DNA of 64,000 nt from Mycolicibacter minnesotensis (GTDB taxonomy: Bacteria > Actinomycetota > Actinomycetes > Mycobacteriales > Mycobacteriaceae): positions 2,790,001-2,854,000 of the forward strand of contig NZ_AP022589.1 in the NCBI RefSeq assembly GCF_010731755.1, in the 5' to 3' direction. Below are positions 49,932 through 59,482 of the stretch, in pieces. Under the pieces are notes generated by a model. The model ran no database searches. It saw nothing but the letters and a program-made list of their open reading frames with translations, and was not told where the DNA came from. The position numbers were made by a program, and so were the translations under genes. Each line of letters begins with the position of its first letter. Position 1 is the first letter of the stretch.

Positions 49932-50786
49932 CTAGCCCGACGGAACCGTCTCGCGGGAATCGGGCCGCTCCAGCGCGGCACACAAGGCGGGGATCACTTG
50001 GGTGGCTGCCAGCGCGTATCCGGCGGCCGACGGATGGTACTGATCCTGGGCGAATAGCAGCTCGCGTGCCTGATGGAACTCCCGCGATCGGAAGTCGGCG
50101 AAGGGGACGGTGATACCGCCGGCGGCCTTGACCGCACGGGCCTGGGCCTTGGCCAGCCGGCGTGCCCGGGTGTGGGCCACCCAGCGCAGCGGCTGGGGGA
50201 TCGCACTGACCGCGCCCAGGTCAGGGCAGGTCGTCACGATCACCGCCGCACCGCTGGCGTGGAGGCGCTTGACCACCGAGCGCAGCCGTTGCGCCGAGCA
50301 TGCGATGCCGTGCAGGGCGGTGACGTCATTGGCCCCGATCATGATGACCGCGGCGTTCGGCGGTGGACCCGCGACGAACATCGCGTCGACCTGGCCGGCC
50401 AGTCCCTTGGTGGTGGCACCCACAATCGCTTTGGTGCTCAAGCGAATCCGCAGGCCGGTGCGTTGTGCCAGCGAGCTGGCGATCAGCGCGCCCGGCACCT
50501 GCTCGGCGGACAGGCAGCCATACCCCGTCGCGGTCGAGTCGCCGAAGATCATCAGGTGCAGATCCACGCTCATACCGCGTTGATAACGCTGCACCGGTTC
50601 ACCTTCGCCGGTGTAGACGCCGTCGGCGCGGGGCGGAATGGCGCATGCCTTGGGGATGGTCTGGCGCGCCCGGTCGGCCTGCCCGGCCAGGAGATTGCGC
50701 ACCCCGAGATAGAGGGTGCCGCTGGAGGCGATCATGCCGGCGGTGAGCAGCGTGACCGCTGACCGTCGCGTCGCATGGATCGCCAT
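49932..50786 (-). CDS. SGNH/GDSL-type esterase (Rv1075c-like)
   Basis: 284 aa. A signal-like N-terminus (SAVTLLTAGMIASSGTLYLG) precedes the SGNH hydrolase domain. Block I is MIFGDSTATGYG with the Ser nucleophile, block III is IMIGANDVTALHG (GxND), and block V is DQYHPSAAGYALAA (Asp-His). This indicates a secreted or membrane-attached esterase, probably carbohydrate or lipid. It lies 34 bp upstream of fadA3 on the same strand. Confidence 0.9.
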   Translation of the reverse strand: MAIHATRRSAVTLLTAGMIASSGTLYLGVRNLLAGQADRARQTIPKACAIPPRADGVYTGEGEPVQRYQRGMSVDLHLMIFGDSTATGYGCLSAEQVPGALIASSLAQRTGLRIRLSTKAIVGATTKGLAGQVDAMFVAGPPPNAAVIMIGANDVTALHGIACSAQRLRSVVKRLHASGAAVIVTTCPDLGAVSAIPQPLRWVAHTRARRLAKAQARAVKAAGGITVPFADFRSREFHQARELLFAQDQYHPSAAGYALAATQVIPALCAALERPDSRETVPSG

Positions 50787-50958
50787 GTGGCAATTCTAGG
50801 GAGCTGGTTCCCGCCCGCAGCAAACAGAAATGGTCACGAAGCGGAACCGATGCAGTATCGGAACGAATCCTAAGATTTCTTCTCAAATTTTGGCGTGTGA
50901 CGATAAGTAATACCGCGTTGGCAGTGCCGGCCCGGGCCGGCTGGAGGGAGTGTCCATC

Positions 50959-52008
50959 ATGACCGCACCCAGCATTATTCCCAGCTCGCCGCGTGCCGGC
51001 GTCCGGCTTTACCCCTCCCAACGGCCCCGCCGTCACAGTCGTCATGACGGACTGCCGGTGGAGGTGGTCGAAGAGGCGCCCAGCATGGAAGGACGGCTCG
51101 CATGGCTGGCCGCTCGGGCCACCATTCGGCCCGTCCTGTCGGTGGGCAGCTACCTGCCGCGCATGCCGTGGCCGTTCGGATTGCTCGACTTCGCCGCCAA
51201 GGCTGTGCTGCCCGCACCGGGCACCATCAGGGCCACCATCCGGCTGCCGCGCTGCAAAGCACAGCTGGTGCGCGCCGCCGGCGTGATGCCAGCCGACGGC
51301 ACCCGTCGGGTGGTGCTCTATATGCACGGGGGCGCGTTCCTCACCTGCGGCGCCAACACCCACGGCCGACTCGTCACCAAGTTGTCGAAGTACGCCGACA
51401 GCCCGGTGCTGGTGGTGGAGTACCGGATGATCCCCAAGCACTCGATCGCCGACGCGATCGACGACTGCTATGACGGCTATCGGTGGCTGCGCCGCCAGGG
51501 CTACCAGCCCGACCAGATCGTGCTGGCCGGCGACTCGGCCGGCGGCTACCTGTCCCTGGCGTTGGCCGAACGGTTGCTCGACGAAGACGAGGAGGCTCCG
51601 GCGGCGATCGTCGCTCTGTCGCCGCTGCTGGAGATCGCCAAGGAAGCCAAGAAGGCGCATCCCAACATCCACAGCGGAGCGGAGTTTCCGCCCAAGGCAT
51701 TTGACGCCTTCGTCGAACTGATCGAGGCGGCGGCCCGGCGTGATCGCGTCCACGGCGGCGAAGTCCTCGAACCGCTGCAGCACGTGCGGCCCGGACTTCC
51801 GCGCACTCTGATTCACGTCTCTGGCTCCGAGGTACTGCTGCACGACGCCCGGCTGGGCGCCAAAGTGCTGGCCGCCGCGGGCGTCCCGGTGGAGCTGCGG
51901 ATCTGGCCCGGCCAGATCCACGTCTTTCAGATTGCCGCGCCGTTCGTGCCCGAGGCCACGCGTTCACTGCGCCAGATCGGCGAATACATCCGCGAAGCCA
52001 CCGGCTGA
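50959..52008 (+). CDS. lipU: alpha/beta-hydrolase lipase/esterase LipU
   Basis: 349 aa, hormone-sensitive-lipase family. HGGAFLTCGANTHGRL contains the HGG oxyanion element, VLAGDSAGGYLSLALAE the GDSAG nucleophile, and the Asp and His follow in HVSGSEVLLHDARL and WPGQIHVFQIA. ATG50959 is chosen because GGAGGGAG is 8 bp upstream; GTG50950 is inside the ribosome-binding site. It hydrolyses short- to medium-chain lipids in relatives. A tandem repeat follows its stop. Confidence 0.93.
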   Translation: MTAPSIIPSSPRAGVRLYPSQRPRRHSRHDGLPVEVVEEAPSMEGRLAWLAARATIRPVLSVGSYLPRMPWPFGLLDFAAKAVLPAPGTIRATIRLPRCKAQLVRAAGVMPADGTRRVVLYMHGGAFLTCGANTHGRLVTKLSKYADSPVLVVEYRMIPKHSIADAIDDCYDGYRWLRRQGYQPDQIVLAGDSAGGYLSLALAERLLDEDEEAPAAIVALSPLLEIAKEAKKAHPNIHSGAEFPPKAFDAFVELIEAAARRDRVHGGEVLEPLQHVRPGLPRTLIHVSGSEVLLHDARLGAKVLAAAGVPVELRIWPGQIHVFQIAAPFVPEATRSLRQIGEYIREATG

Positions 52009-52016
52009 ACCACCCG

Positions 52017-52126
52017 GTTTATGGGGCGGGCCCAGCGTCGGCTCTCCTTCGTCGAGCCTCGCTGACCCGTCGTGTTTATGGGGCGGGCCCAGCGTCGGCT
52101 CTCCTTCGTCGAGCCTCGCTGACCCG
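52017..52126 (+). repeat. two 53-bp tandem direct repeats (57-bp period), each with hairpin potential
   Basis: Copies 52017-52069 and 52074-52126 are identical over 53 bp and separated by 4 bp. Each contains GGCTC and GAGCC flanking a short loop, with outer imperfect arms (GCGGGCCCAGCG / CGCTGACCCG), so each folds into a stem-loop. It lies between lipU and cbs, in the position of a terminator. Two exact copies imply a recent duplication and a possible variable-number locus. Confidence 0.85.
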
Positions 52127-52157
52127 CCCGGACAAACAACCTGAGACCATTGCAGGC

Positions 52158-53552
52158 ATGCGGATAGCGCGCCACATCAGTGACCTCATCGGTAATACCC
52201 CGCTGGTCGAGTTGAGTTCGATCGTTCCGGCCGGCGCGGGGCGGGTGGTGGCCAAGGTCGAATACCTCAATCCCGGTGCCAGCTCCAAAGACCGCATCGC
52301 GGTGAAGATGATCGACGCGGCCGAGGCCAGCGGGGCACTCAAGCCCGGCGGCACCATCGTCGAACCGACTTCGGGCAACACCGGGGTGGGCCTGGCGCTG
52401 GTGGCCCAGCGGCGCGGGTACAAATGCGTGTTCGTCTGCCCGGACAAGGTCAGCGAAGACAAGCAGAACGTGTTGCGGGCCTACGGCGCCGAGGTGGTGG
52501 TGTGCCCGACAGCGGTGTCCCCGGATGACCCGGCCAGCTACTACAGCGTGTCCAATCGGCTGGTCGAGGAGATCGACGGCGCCTGGAAGCCCGACCAGTA
52601 CTCCAACCCGGCCGGCCCCGAGAGTCACTACGAGACCACCGGACCGGAGATCTGGGCCGACACCGACGGCCAGGTGACCCATTTCGTCGCCGGGATCGGA
52701 ACGGGCGGCACCATCACCGGCACCGGCCGCTACCTCAAAGAGGTGTCCGAGGGCCGGGTGCAGATCATCGGCGCGGACCCCGAGGGTTCGGTGTACTCCG
52801 GTGGCACCGGTCGGCCCTACCTGGTCGAAGGCGTCGGCGAGGACTTCTGGCCGGACGCCTACGACCCGAGCATTCCCGACGGGATCATCGCCGTCTCGGA
52901 CGCGGACTCCTTCGACATGACCCGGCGCCTGGCCCGGGAGGAAGCGCTGCTGGTCGGCGGCTCCTGCGGGATGGCCGTAGTGGCGGCGGTGGAGACCGCG
53001 GTCAAGGCCGGTCCCGACGCGCTCGTGGTGGTCCTGCTGCCCGACGGCGGGCGGGGCTACATGTCGAAGCTGTTCAACGACGCCTGGATGTCCTCCTACG
53101 GCTTCCTGCGGTCGCGACTGGATGGTTCCACGGTCCAGGCCACGGTTGCCGACGTACTGCGGGCCAAGTCCGGAGTACTGCCGGACCTGGTCCACACCCA
53201 CCCGGCGGAGACGGTGCGCGACGCCATCGGGATCCTGCGGGAGTACGGGGTATCGCAGATGCCCGTCGTCGGAGCCGAGCCGCCGGTGATGGCCGGTGAG
53301 GTGGCCGGAAGTGTTTCCGAGCGGGAGTTGCTTTCCGCGGTGTTCGAGGGTCGCGCGAAGCTTGCTGACGCGGTGTCGCTGCACATGGGTCCGCCGCTGC
53401 CGCTGATCGGCTCTGGCGAGGTCGTCGGGGTAGCGGCCACCACGTTGGCCGAGGTGGACGCGGTGATGGTGGTGGAAGACGGCAAACCGGTGGGCGTGAT
53501 CACCCGCCACGACCTTCTGGGCTTTTTGTCCGACGGGCCACGCCGTCGATAA
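52158..53552 (+). CDS. cbs: cystathionine beta-synthase
   Basis: 464 aa. The PLP-binding Lys is in YLNPGASSKDRIAVKMID and the substrate loop in VEPTSGNTGVGLALVAQ. FVAGIGTGGTITGTGRYLKE binds the PLP phosphate. The C-terminal part is a pair of CBS domains (RAKSGVLPDLVHTHPAETV, ... VDAVMVVEDGKPVGVITRHD) for regulation. It condenses homocysteine with serine, the first step of transsulfuration, and metB is two genes away. ATG52158 begins typical homology (MRIARHISDLIGNTPLVE). Confidence 0.95.
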   Translation: MRIARHISDLIGNTPLVELSSIVPAGAGRVVAKVEYLNPGASSKDRIAVKMIDAAEASGALKPGGTIVEPTSGNTGVGLALVAQRRGYKCVFVCPDKVSEDKQNVLRAYGAEVVVCPTAVSPDDPASYYSVSNRLVEEIDGAWKPDQYSNPAGPESHYETTGPEIWADTDGQVTHFVAGIGTGGTITGTGRYLKEVSEGRVQIIGADPEGSVYSGGTGRPYLVEGVGEDFWPDAYDPSIPDGIIAVSDADSFDMTRRLAREEALLVGGSCGMAVVAAVETAVKAGPDALVVVLLPDGGRGYMSKLFNDAWMSSYGFLRSRLDGSTVQATVADVLRAKSGVLPDLVHTHPAETVRDAIGILREYGVSQMPVVGAEPPVMAGEVAGSVSERELLSAVFEGRAKLADAVSLHMGPPLPLIGSGEVVGVAATTLAEVDAVMVVEDGKPVGVITRHDLLGFLSDGPRRR

Positions 53553-53619
53553 AGGCGTTGACGCCCCTGTCCTGCGGTAGCGTTTGGACCGTTCACCGAC
53601 ACGACCCGAAAGGGTGGAG

Positions 53620-54336
53620 ATGACCGAATATCCGCCGTCCCAGCCCGGCAGCTACCCGCCCCCGTCCGGTGATTACCCGCCGCAGGGCAGCTACCCGCCC
53701 CCGCCTCCCGGCAACTACCCCCCGCAGGGCAGCTACCCGCCCCCGCCGCCCGGCAATTACCCGCCTCCGCCGCCCGGAAACTACCCCCCGCCGCCTCCCG
53801 GCAACTACCCGCCGCCGGCGCCGGGCTACGGCGCCTACCCGGGCCAGGCCGGAACCCCGGTCGGTCAGCTGCCGCAGGAGGCCTACACCTCCTGGCTGAC
53901 CCGGGTGGCCGCCTACTTCGTTGACTTCCTGCCGATCCTGGTGCTCTACGGCATCCCGTCGATGATCGCCGGCACCACCGCCGACAAGGAATGCATCACC
54001 GGTTCCGACGGCTTCGTCTGCACGGTCAGCCCGTCGAGCACCGGCGCCACGTTGATGTTCTTGGGTTGGCTGGCCGCGCTGGCCTTCGGAATCTGGAACT
54101 ACGGCTACCGGCAGGGCACCACCGGGTCCAGCATCGGCAAATCGGTGCTGAAGTTCAAAGTGGTCTCCGAAGCCACCGGTCAGCCGATCGGTTTCGGGAT
54201 GTCGATCGTGCGCCAGCTGGCGCACATCATCGACGGCGCCATCTTGTGCATCGGTTATCTCTTCCCGCTGTGGGACGCCAAGCGTCAGACGATCGCGGAC
54301 AAGATCATGACCACCGTCTGCCTGCCGATCCGTTGA
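53620..54336 (+). CDS. pra: proline-rich antigen Pra homologue (RDD domain)
   Basis: 238 aa. The first 85 or so residues are Pro/Tyr/Gly repeats such as NYPPPPPGNYPPPPPGNY. An RDD domain with three or four membrane helices follows (WLTRVAAYFVDFLPILVLYG, LMFLGWLAALAFGIWNYGYR, RQLAHIIDGAILCIGYLF). The first RDD Arg lies in LTRVAAYFVDF and the Asp after it. ATG53620 has a good ribosome-binding site (AAAGGGTGGAG). It is a membrane protein known as a mycobacterial antigen, transport role unproven. Its stop is overlapped by the metB start. Confidence 0.92.
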   Translation: MTEYPPSQPGSYPPPSGDYPPQGSYPPPPPGNYPPQGSYPPPPPGNYPPPPPGNYPPPPPGNYPPPAPGYGAYPGQAGTPVGQLPQEAYTSWLTRVAAYFVDFLPILVLYGIPSMIAGTTADKECITGSDGFVCTVSPSSTGATLMFLGWLAALAFGIWNYGYRQGTTGSSIGKSVLKFKVVSEATGQPIGFGMSIVRQLAHIIDGAILCIGYLFPLWDAKRQTIADKIMTTVCLPIR

Positions 54337-55493
54337 GTCAGAGGCACCCGCACGGCGCCACCGGTCTGTCCACCACCGCGATCCACGCCGGCTTTCGGCC
54401 GGACCCCGCCACCGGGGCGGTCAACGTACCGATCTACGCCAGCAGCACCTTCGCCCAGGACGGCGTCGGCGGTCTGCGCGGCGGCTTCGAATACGCCCGC
54501 ACCGGCAATCCGACCCGGGCCGCGCTGGAGGCCGCGCTGGCCGCGGTGGAGCGGGGCCGGTTCGGCCGGGCCTTCGGTTCGGGGATGGCCGCCACCGACT
54601 GTGCCCTGCGCTCGATGCTGCGTCCCGGCGATCACCTGATCATTCCCGACGACGCCTACGGCGGCACTTTCCGGCTGATCGACAAGGTCTTCACCCAGTG
54701 GGGAGTGACGCACACCCCGGTCGCGTTGTCCGACCTGGACGCGGTGCGTGGTGCCCTCACCGATAAGACCAAGTTGATCTGGGTGGAGACTCCCACCAAC
54801 CCGCTGCTGTCGATCGCCGACATCGCCGGAATCGCCGCCCTGGGTAAAGAAGCCGGGGCTCGGGTCCTGGTGGACAACACCTTTGCCTCGCCGGCGTTGC
54901 AACAGCCCCTGACGCTGGGCGCCGACGTGGTGCTGCATTCCACCACCAAATACATCGGCGGGCATTCCGATGTGGTGGGCGGCGCGCTGGTCACTGACGA
55001 CGAAGAGCTCGACACCGCGTTCGCATTCCTGCAGAACGGGGCGGGGGCGGTCCCCGGTCCCTTCGATGCCTACCTGACGCTGCGCGGTCTGAAGACACTG
55101 GTGCTGCGCATGCAACGGCATAGCGAGAACGCCGCGGCGGTCGCGGAATTCCTGGACGAGCACCCCGCGGTGAGCCAGGTGCTCTACCCGGGTCTGCCGG
55201 CGCACCGCGGCCACGATGTCGCCGCGACGCAGATGCGCGGTTTCGGCGGCATGGTGTCGGTGCGGATGCGCGGTGGCCGGGCGGCGGCGGAAAAGCTGTG
55301 CGCCGGAACCCAGATCTTCATCCTGGCCGAGTCCCTGGGCGGGGTCGAGTCGCTCATCGAACTGCCCGGCGCGATGACGCATGCCTCTACGGCGGGTTCG
55401 CAACTCGAGGTTCCCGACGACTTGGTGCGCCTGTCGGTGGGCATCGAGGACATCGACGACCTGATCGCCGATCTGACGCAGGCGCTGGCCTGA
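54333..55493 (+). CDS. metB: cystathionine gamma-synthase / gamma-lyase family MetB
   Basis: 386 aa from TTG54333, which overlaps the pra stop (TTGA) and agrees in length with M. tuberculosis MetB. A PLP enzyme: GFEYARTGNPTRAALEAAL, GMAATDCALRSMLRPGDHL, the Schiff-base Lys in HSTTKYIGGHSDVVGGAL, and AESLGGVESLIELPGAMTHA. It works with cbs in the transsulfuration block cbs-pra-metB. The annotated longer frame runs upstream through pra and is a shadow. The TTG start implies coupled translation. Confidence 0.95.
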   Translation: MSQRHPHGATGLSTTAIHAGFRPDPATGAVNVPIYASSTFAQDGVGGLRGGFEYARTGNPTRAALEAALAAVERGRFGRAFGSGMAATDCALRSMLRPGDHLIIPDDAYGGTFRLIDKVFTQWGVTHTPVALSDLDAVRGALTDKTKLIWVETPTNPLLSIADIAGIAALGKEAGARVLVDNTFASPALQQPLTLGADVVLHSTTKYIGGHSDVVGGALVTDDEELDTAFAFLQNGAGAVPGPFDAYLTLRGLKTLVLRMQRHSENAAAVAEFLDEHPAVSQVLYPGLPAHRGHDVAATQMRGFGGMVSVRMRGGRAAAEKLCAGTQIFILAESLGGVESLIELPGAMTHASTAGSQLEVPDDLVRLSVGIEDIDDLIADLTQALA

Positions 55494-55511
55494 TCGGCGG
55501 GGCGGCCTAGC

Positions 55512-56006
55512 TCAGGAGTGGTAGGGCTCCGCGCTGACCAGGGTCACCTTGATGGTCTTGCCACTGGGAACGTTGTAGCTGCGCTCCTCATTGACCTTGG
55601 CGCCCAGCAGGGCGTGACCCAGCGGGGAGTTCGGTGAATAGACCTCGAGCTTGTCGTCGGCGACGCCCTCCTGGCGAGTGGCGATCAGGAAGGTCTCGGT
55701 GTCGGACTTGTCGCCGTCGTAGTACACCGTGACCACCGAACCGGGCAGCGCGACACCGGACTGGGTGGGCGCCTCGCCGACCTTGGCGCTGCTGAGCAGC
55801 TCCTGCAGGCTCCGGATACGAGCCTCCTGCTGCCCCTGCTCTTCGCGGGCGGCGTGGTAGCCGCCGTTCTCGCGCAGGTCGCCCTCTTCGCGGCGGTCAT
55901 TGATCTCCGCGGCGATCACCGGGCGGTTCGCGATCAGCTGGTCAAGCTCCGCTTTGAGCCGGTCGTGTGACTCCTGCGTCAACCAGGTCACCTGGGTGTC
56001 CGTCAT
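55512..56006 (-). CDS. greA: transcription elongation factor GreA
   Basis: 164 aa from ATG56006, with GAGGAG upstream. N-terminal coiled coil [20 protein letters not shown] and the acidic tip [20 protein letters not shown], which inserts into the RNA polymerase secondary channel. The C-terminal FKBP-like domain has [20 protein letters not shown]. It rescues backtracked polymerase. The longer open frame to 56132 lacks family similarity. Confidence 0.97.
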   Translation of the reverse strand: MTDTQVTWLTQESHDRLKAELDQLIANRPVIAAEINDRREEGDLRENGGYHAAREEQGQQEARIRSLQELLSSAKVGEAPTQSGVALPGSVVTVYYDGDKSDTETFLIATRQEGVADDKLEVYSPNSPLGHALLGAKVNEERSYNVPSGKTIKVTLVSAEPYHS

Positions 56007-56139
56007 CTCACTGCGCTCCTCGTGTCGTCGGGGTCCGGCGCCTTCGGCAACGGGGCGACGCCTGTCAAATACAGTCGTTAATGCAGCAATACACGGTCCC
56101 AGTCGGAACCGTGTATCAGTACAGGATACCACCGCAACG

Positions 56140-56559
56140 TCAGGGCGAGCGTAGATAATCGGGGACGTCGCTGCCGCAACCGTAGACGTCGCCCATGACA
56201 GGTTGCTGGGAAGATTTCACGATCGTGGTCACCTGAACGGTTGCCGACTCCGATGGTGGAACCAGCACTTCGCGCCGGCCGGTCTCACTGCCGTCGCCGG
56301 ATCGAACGCGCACGATGCAGGCCGCGGGCCGCGACGGGTCGGATCGAGTCACGCTGAACTTAACCGAGACAGTCTGATCGTCGAGCACCTCATATCCGTA
56401 CAGCTCACCCTTGACCTCGGCGGTCGCGAAGCGCTGATAGCCGACCACCGCGAGGGCGGCGAAGGTGGCGATCCCGAGCGTGCCCAGCACGAGCGCCAGC
56501 AACCGTCGGGGCAGTGCGCTGCCCTGGGCGTCGCCGTAGCGCGGCTCGGAGTCGGTCAT
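56140..56559 (-). CDS. DUF4307 membrane protein (Rv1081c-like)
   Basis: 139 aa with one transmembrane helix ([20 protein letters not shown], about residues 20-39) and an extracytoplasmic beta-rich domain ([40 protein letters not shown]). It matches actinobacterial DUF4307, function unknown. It lies upstream of greA on the same strand, as in Rv1081c-Rv1080c, and is divergent from mca. Confidence 0.9.
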   Translation of the reverse strand: MTDSEPRYGDAQGSALPRRLLALVLGTLGIATFAALAVVGYQRFATAEVKGELYGYEVLDDQTVSVKFSVTRSDPSRPAACIVRVRSGDGSETGRREVLVPPSESATVQVTTIVKSSQQPVMGDVYGCGSDVPDYLRSP

Positions 56560-56714
56560 CGTGAGGTGTGTCCCAAGGTTGCCGGTGGAGTCGGGAGCGG
56601 TTACCGCGCCCGCAGCAGGTGGTGTAACGATGGGGGCCGGAAACCATCTGGAACTATAGGCGTCCGGTCCGGGGTTCCGGCAGGAGGAACCTGGAGGGAA
56701 CGGGGAATGTGCGC

Positions 56715-57587
56715 ATGAGTGGACTGCGATTGATGGCGGTGCATGCCCACCCCGACGACGAGTCCAGCAAGGGCGCGGCCACCGTGGCCCGCTACACCGC
56801 CGCCGGGCACCGGGTGATGGTCGTGACGTTGACCGGCGGTGAGCGCGGCGACATTCTCAACCCCGCGATGGACCTGCCCGACGTCCATGGCCGGATAGCC
56901 GACGTGCGGCGCGACGAGATGGCCAAAGCCGCCGAGATCTTGGGCGTCGAACACCACTGGCTCGGTTTCGTCGACTCCGGCCTGCCCAAGGGCGACCCGC
57001 TGCCGCCGCTGCCCGACGACTGCTTCGCGCTGGTGCCGCTGGAGGTGTCCACCGAAGCGTTGGTACGGGTGATCCGCCAGTTCCGGCCGCACGTGATGAC
57101 CACCTACGACGAGAACGGCGGCTATCCGCACCCTGACCACATTCGCTGCCACCAGGTGTCGCTCGCCGCGTTCGAGGCGGCCGGTGACCATCGCCTCTAC
57201 CCGGACTCCGGGGACCCCTGGAGCGTGGCGAAGCTGTACTACACCCACGGCTTCCTGCGGCAGCGGATGCAGCTGCTGCAAGACGAATTCGCCCGCAACG
57301 GCGAGGTCGGTCCGTTCGCCAAATGGCTGGAGCACTGGCAGCCGGATCACGATGTGTTCGCCAACCGGGTGACCACCCGGGTCGAATGCGCCGACTACTT
57401 CAGTCAGCGCGATGACGCGTTGCGGGCGCACGCCACTCAGATCGACCCCAACGGTGACTTCTTCGCCGCTCCGATCGAGTGGCAGCAGCGCCTGTGGCCG
57501 ACCGAGGAGTACGAGCTGGCCCGATCCCGGGTGCCGGTTACTCTGCCCGAGACGGACTTGTTCGCCGGGATCGAGGACTACGGATGA
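56715..57587 (+). CDS. mca: mycothiol S-conjugate amidase Mca
   Basis: 290 aa. Zinc-binding motifs of the LmbE/MshB fold are intact: [18 protein letters not shown] at the N-terminus and [20 protein letters not shown] near residue 140. It cleaves mycothiol conjugates of toxins to a mercapturic acid and GlcN-Ins, a detoxification step. The longer GTG56709 adds two codons; ATG56715 aligns better with homologues. It overlaps the small membrane protein gene that follows (ATGA). Confidence 0.96.
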   Translation: MSGLRLMAVHAHPDDESSKGAATVARYTAAGHRVMVVTLTGGERGDILNPAMDLPDVHGRIADVRRDEMAKAAEILGVEHHWLGFVDSGLPKGDPLPPLPDDCFALVPLEVSTEALVRVIRQFRPHVMTTYDENGGYPHPDHIRCHQVSLAAFEAAGDHRLYPDSGDPWSVAKLYYTHGFLRQRMQLLQDEFARNGEVGPFAKWLEHWQPDHDVFANRVTTRVECADYFSQRDDALRAHATQIDPNGDFFAAPIEWQQRLWPTEEYELARSRVPVTLPETDLFAGIEDYG

Positions 57588-57853
57588 ACCACGCGGTGCT
57601 GACGGTGTTGTGGATGGCGGCCGATGACGTGCCGCGCGACACCGGACCAGATTTCGGTAAGGCCAGCCCTTTCGGTCTGTTGGTCATCGTGTTGCTGATG
57701 CTGGGCACCTTCGGGCTGGTGTGGTCGATGAATCGTCAGCTCAGGAAGTTGCCGGAGTCGTTCGACCCCGAGCACCCGGCCGCCGATCAAGCCGCCGACG
57801 AGGGCACCGTCGGATCCGTTTCGTCGGGCGACCTTCCCGGAGACGACGGGTAG
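57584..57853 (+). CDS. small single-span membrane protein (Rv1083-like)
   Basis: 89 aa. One hydrophobic segment ([20 protein letters not shown], about residues 29-48), then a basic stretch and an acidic tail ([13 protein letters not shown]). ATG57584 overlaps the mca stop, so it is made coupled to Mca. The function is unknown, and it is present at this place in M. tuberculosis. Confidence 0.88.
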   Translation: MNHAVLTVLWMAADDVPRDTGPDFGKASPFGLLVIVLLMLGTFGLVWSMNRQLRKLPESFDPEHPAADQAADEGTVGSVSSGDLPGDDG

Positions 57854-58032
57854 GACGTGTCGGTGTTGCGGCCGTCGAGCTAACAGCCGCCCAACGCCGG
57901 GTTTCGGGTGTGCGACGCCCGGATTAACCTTTGCGCCTGCAGTTTTCATCGTCGGCGTGCGTCTCGCCCACTCCGCCGCAGCATGCGATGATGGCCCTGA
58001 ACCCGGCTTGGGAGAAAGGTTCAGGGTTGGCC

Positions 58033-58356
58033 ATGCTCGCTGATCGCTCACCCGGGTTGGCGCTGTCCCCCGCCATCTTGACCGTTCTGCTGATCGGCCT
58101 GATCGATTCTCCAGCGGTGCACGCCGACGCCGTCGACACCACGTTCCTGGGCGCCCTCAACGCCAAGGGCATCGACTTCGCCTCAGGTCAGTCCGCCGTC
58201 ATGGCCGGACACGAGGTCTGCGACGAGCTCGACGGTGGTCGGCAGAAGAGTGACGTGGTGTCCGAGGTGATGCACAGCAGTCAGCTCGACGGATACCACG
58301 CGGGCTTCTTCGTCGGGGTCAGTGTGAGCGCGTTCTGCCCGCGGCATCACGGGTAG
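58033..58356 (+). CDS. DUF732 secreted small protein
   Basis: 107 aa. Signal peptide SPAILTVLLIGLIDSPAVHA, then a DUF732 domain: TTFLGALNAKGIDFASGQSA, MAGHEVCDELDGGRQKSDVV, ending FVGVSVSAFCPRHHG. The Cys pair matches the copy at 30489. ATG58033 is chosen because the signal peptide starts there; an upstream open frame reaches 57931. It is convergent with the PPE gene (gap 5 bp). Function unknown; exported. Confidence 0.87.
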   Translation: MLADRSPGLALSPAILTVLLIGLIDSPAVHADAVDTTFLGALNAKGIDFASGQSAVMAGHEVCDELDGGRQKSDVVSEVMHSSQLDGYHAGFFVGVSVSAFCPRHHG

Positions 58357-58361
58357 TCGCG

Positions 58362-59471
58362 TCAGCCGGCCGACGGCGGCTTGGGCATCACCGGGCCCCG
58401 CAACTCCAAACCGACTTCCAGGTCCTCGTACTTCTGTTGCCTGCGTTTACGCCAGCCGCTTCCCGCGGCCGCTGCCGGCGGCACGATCGGCGGCAGGATC
58501 GGCGGGACTCCGGAGAATCCGGCCGATTCTGGCGCGGGAAGTGGTGTCACCGCCGACGCCAGTTGCACCGGTGCCTGCGCTGTGGCCAGCAGTCCTGCGG
58601 CAGCCGGCGGCGCGGTCAGCGGACCCACCTTCATGCCCACACCGATTGCGGCTGTGGGCATTTCAGTGAGTCCGGCGGCGCCCAGCGCGCCCAGGCCGCC
58701 GAGCGGCAGCGCGGGAGCTAGTGCGGCTTCGCCTTCGGACAGTCCTTGCCCGATCGCGGCGTTGACGTTCTGCAAGGCCTGGGCCGAGGTGTTCTGGGCG
58801 AGGTAGCTGAGCAGGTTGATCGGGAATCCCGACGACACGAACTGATTCGCGTAGGTGTTGGCCAGCCCGGACCAGCCGTAGTTGGGATCGTAGGGGTTCA
58901 CCAACGCCTCCAGAGACGTCAAAAGCCCATCCAGAGAGGTATTTCCGGCTGAGGGTGTCGTCGTCGGCGCGTCGAAACCACTCAGTGTGGTGGCCTGCGC
59001 CGACGCCGCCTGGTAGCGGGTCATGGCGGCGGTGTTGGTGGTCCACATGGCCAGGTACTGGCTCTCGTTCTCCGCGATTGCTGCGGAGTTGGTCCCGAAC
59101 CGGTTGGTCGCCAGCAGCTCTACTCGGCGCGCGCGGTTGGCGGTGATCGCAGCGGGCGGGGTCACCGCGGCGCGCACCGAATCGAATGCCGCGGCGGCGA
59201 GGCGAATCGAGGCGGCGGTCCGCCGGCATTCTTGTGCCGTGGTCCGCAACCACAGCAGGTACGGTTCCGCGGACGCCACCATGGCCGCCGCGGACCGGCC
59301 GCGCCAGGAGTCGACCAGTGCGGACAATGCGGACACGTAGCCGTCGGCCTGTTCATCCAGCTGCGCCCCGAGTAGCCGCCATGCTCCGGCAGCGTCGAGC
59401 AGCGATGTGGCACCGGGACCGGTGTTCACCAGCGCGGAGCTGATCTCGGGAGGTGCGGCTATGGACTGCAT
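58362..59471 (-). CDS. PPE family protein downstream of pstS
   Basis: 369 aa from ATG59471. It begins MQSIAAPPEISSALVNTGPG and has DSWRGRSAAAMVASAEPYLL and LLATNRFGTNSAAIAENESQ. The C-terminus (KYEDLEVGLELRGPVMPKPP) is unlike the SVP tails of the main array. Its start is only 11 bp after the pstS stop on the same strand, so it is probably co-transcribed with the phosphate-binding lipoprotein. No PE partner is adjacent. Confidence 0.93.
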   Translation of the reverse strand: MQSIAAPPEISSALVNTGPGATSLLDAAGAWRLLGAQLDEQADGYVSALSALVDSWRGRSAAAMVASAEPYLLWLRTTAQECRRTAASIRLAAAAFDSVRAAVTPPAAITANRARRVELLATNRFGTNSAAIAENESQYLAMWTTNTAAMTRYQAASAQATTLSGFDAPTTTPSAGNTSLDGLLTSLEALVNPYDPNYGWSGLANTYANQFVSSGFPINLLSYLAQNTSAQALQNVNAAIGQGLSEGEAALAPALPLGGLGALGAAGLTEMPTAAIGVGMKVGPLTAPPAAAGLLATAQAPVQLASAVTPLPAPESAGFSGVPPILPPIVPPAAAAGSGWRKRRQQKYEDLEVGLELRGPVMPKPPSAG

Positions 59472-59482
59472 GACCGGTGGTG

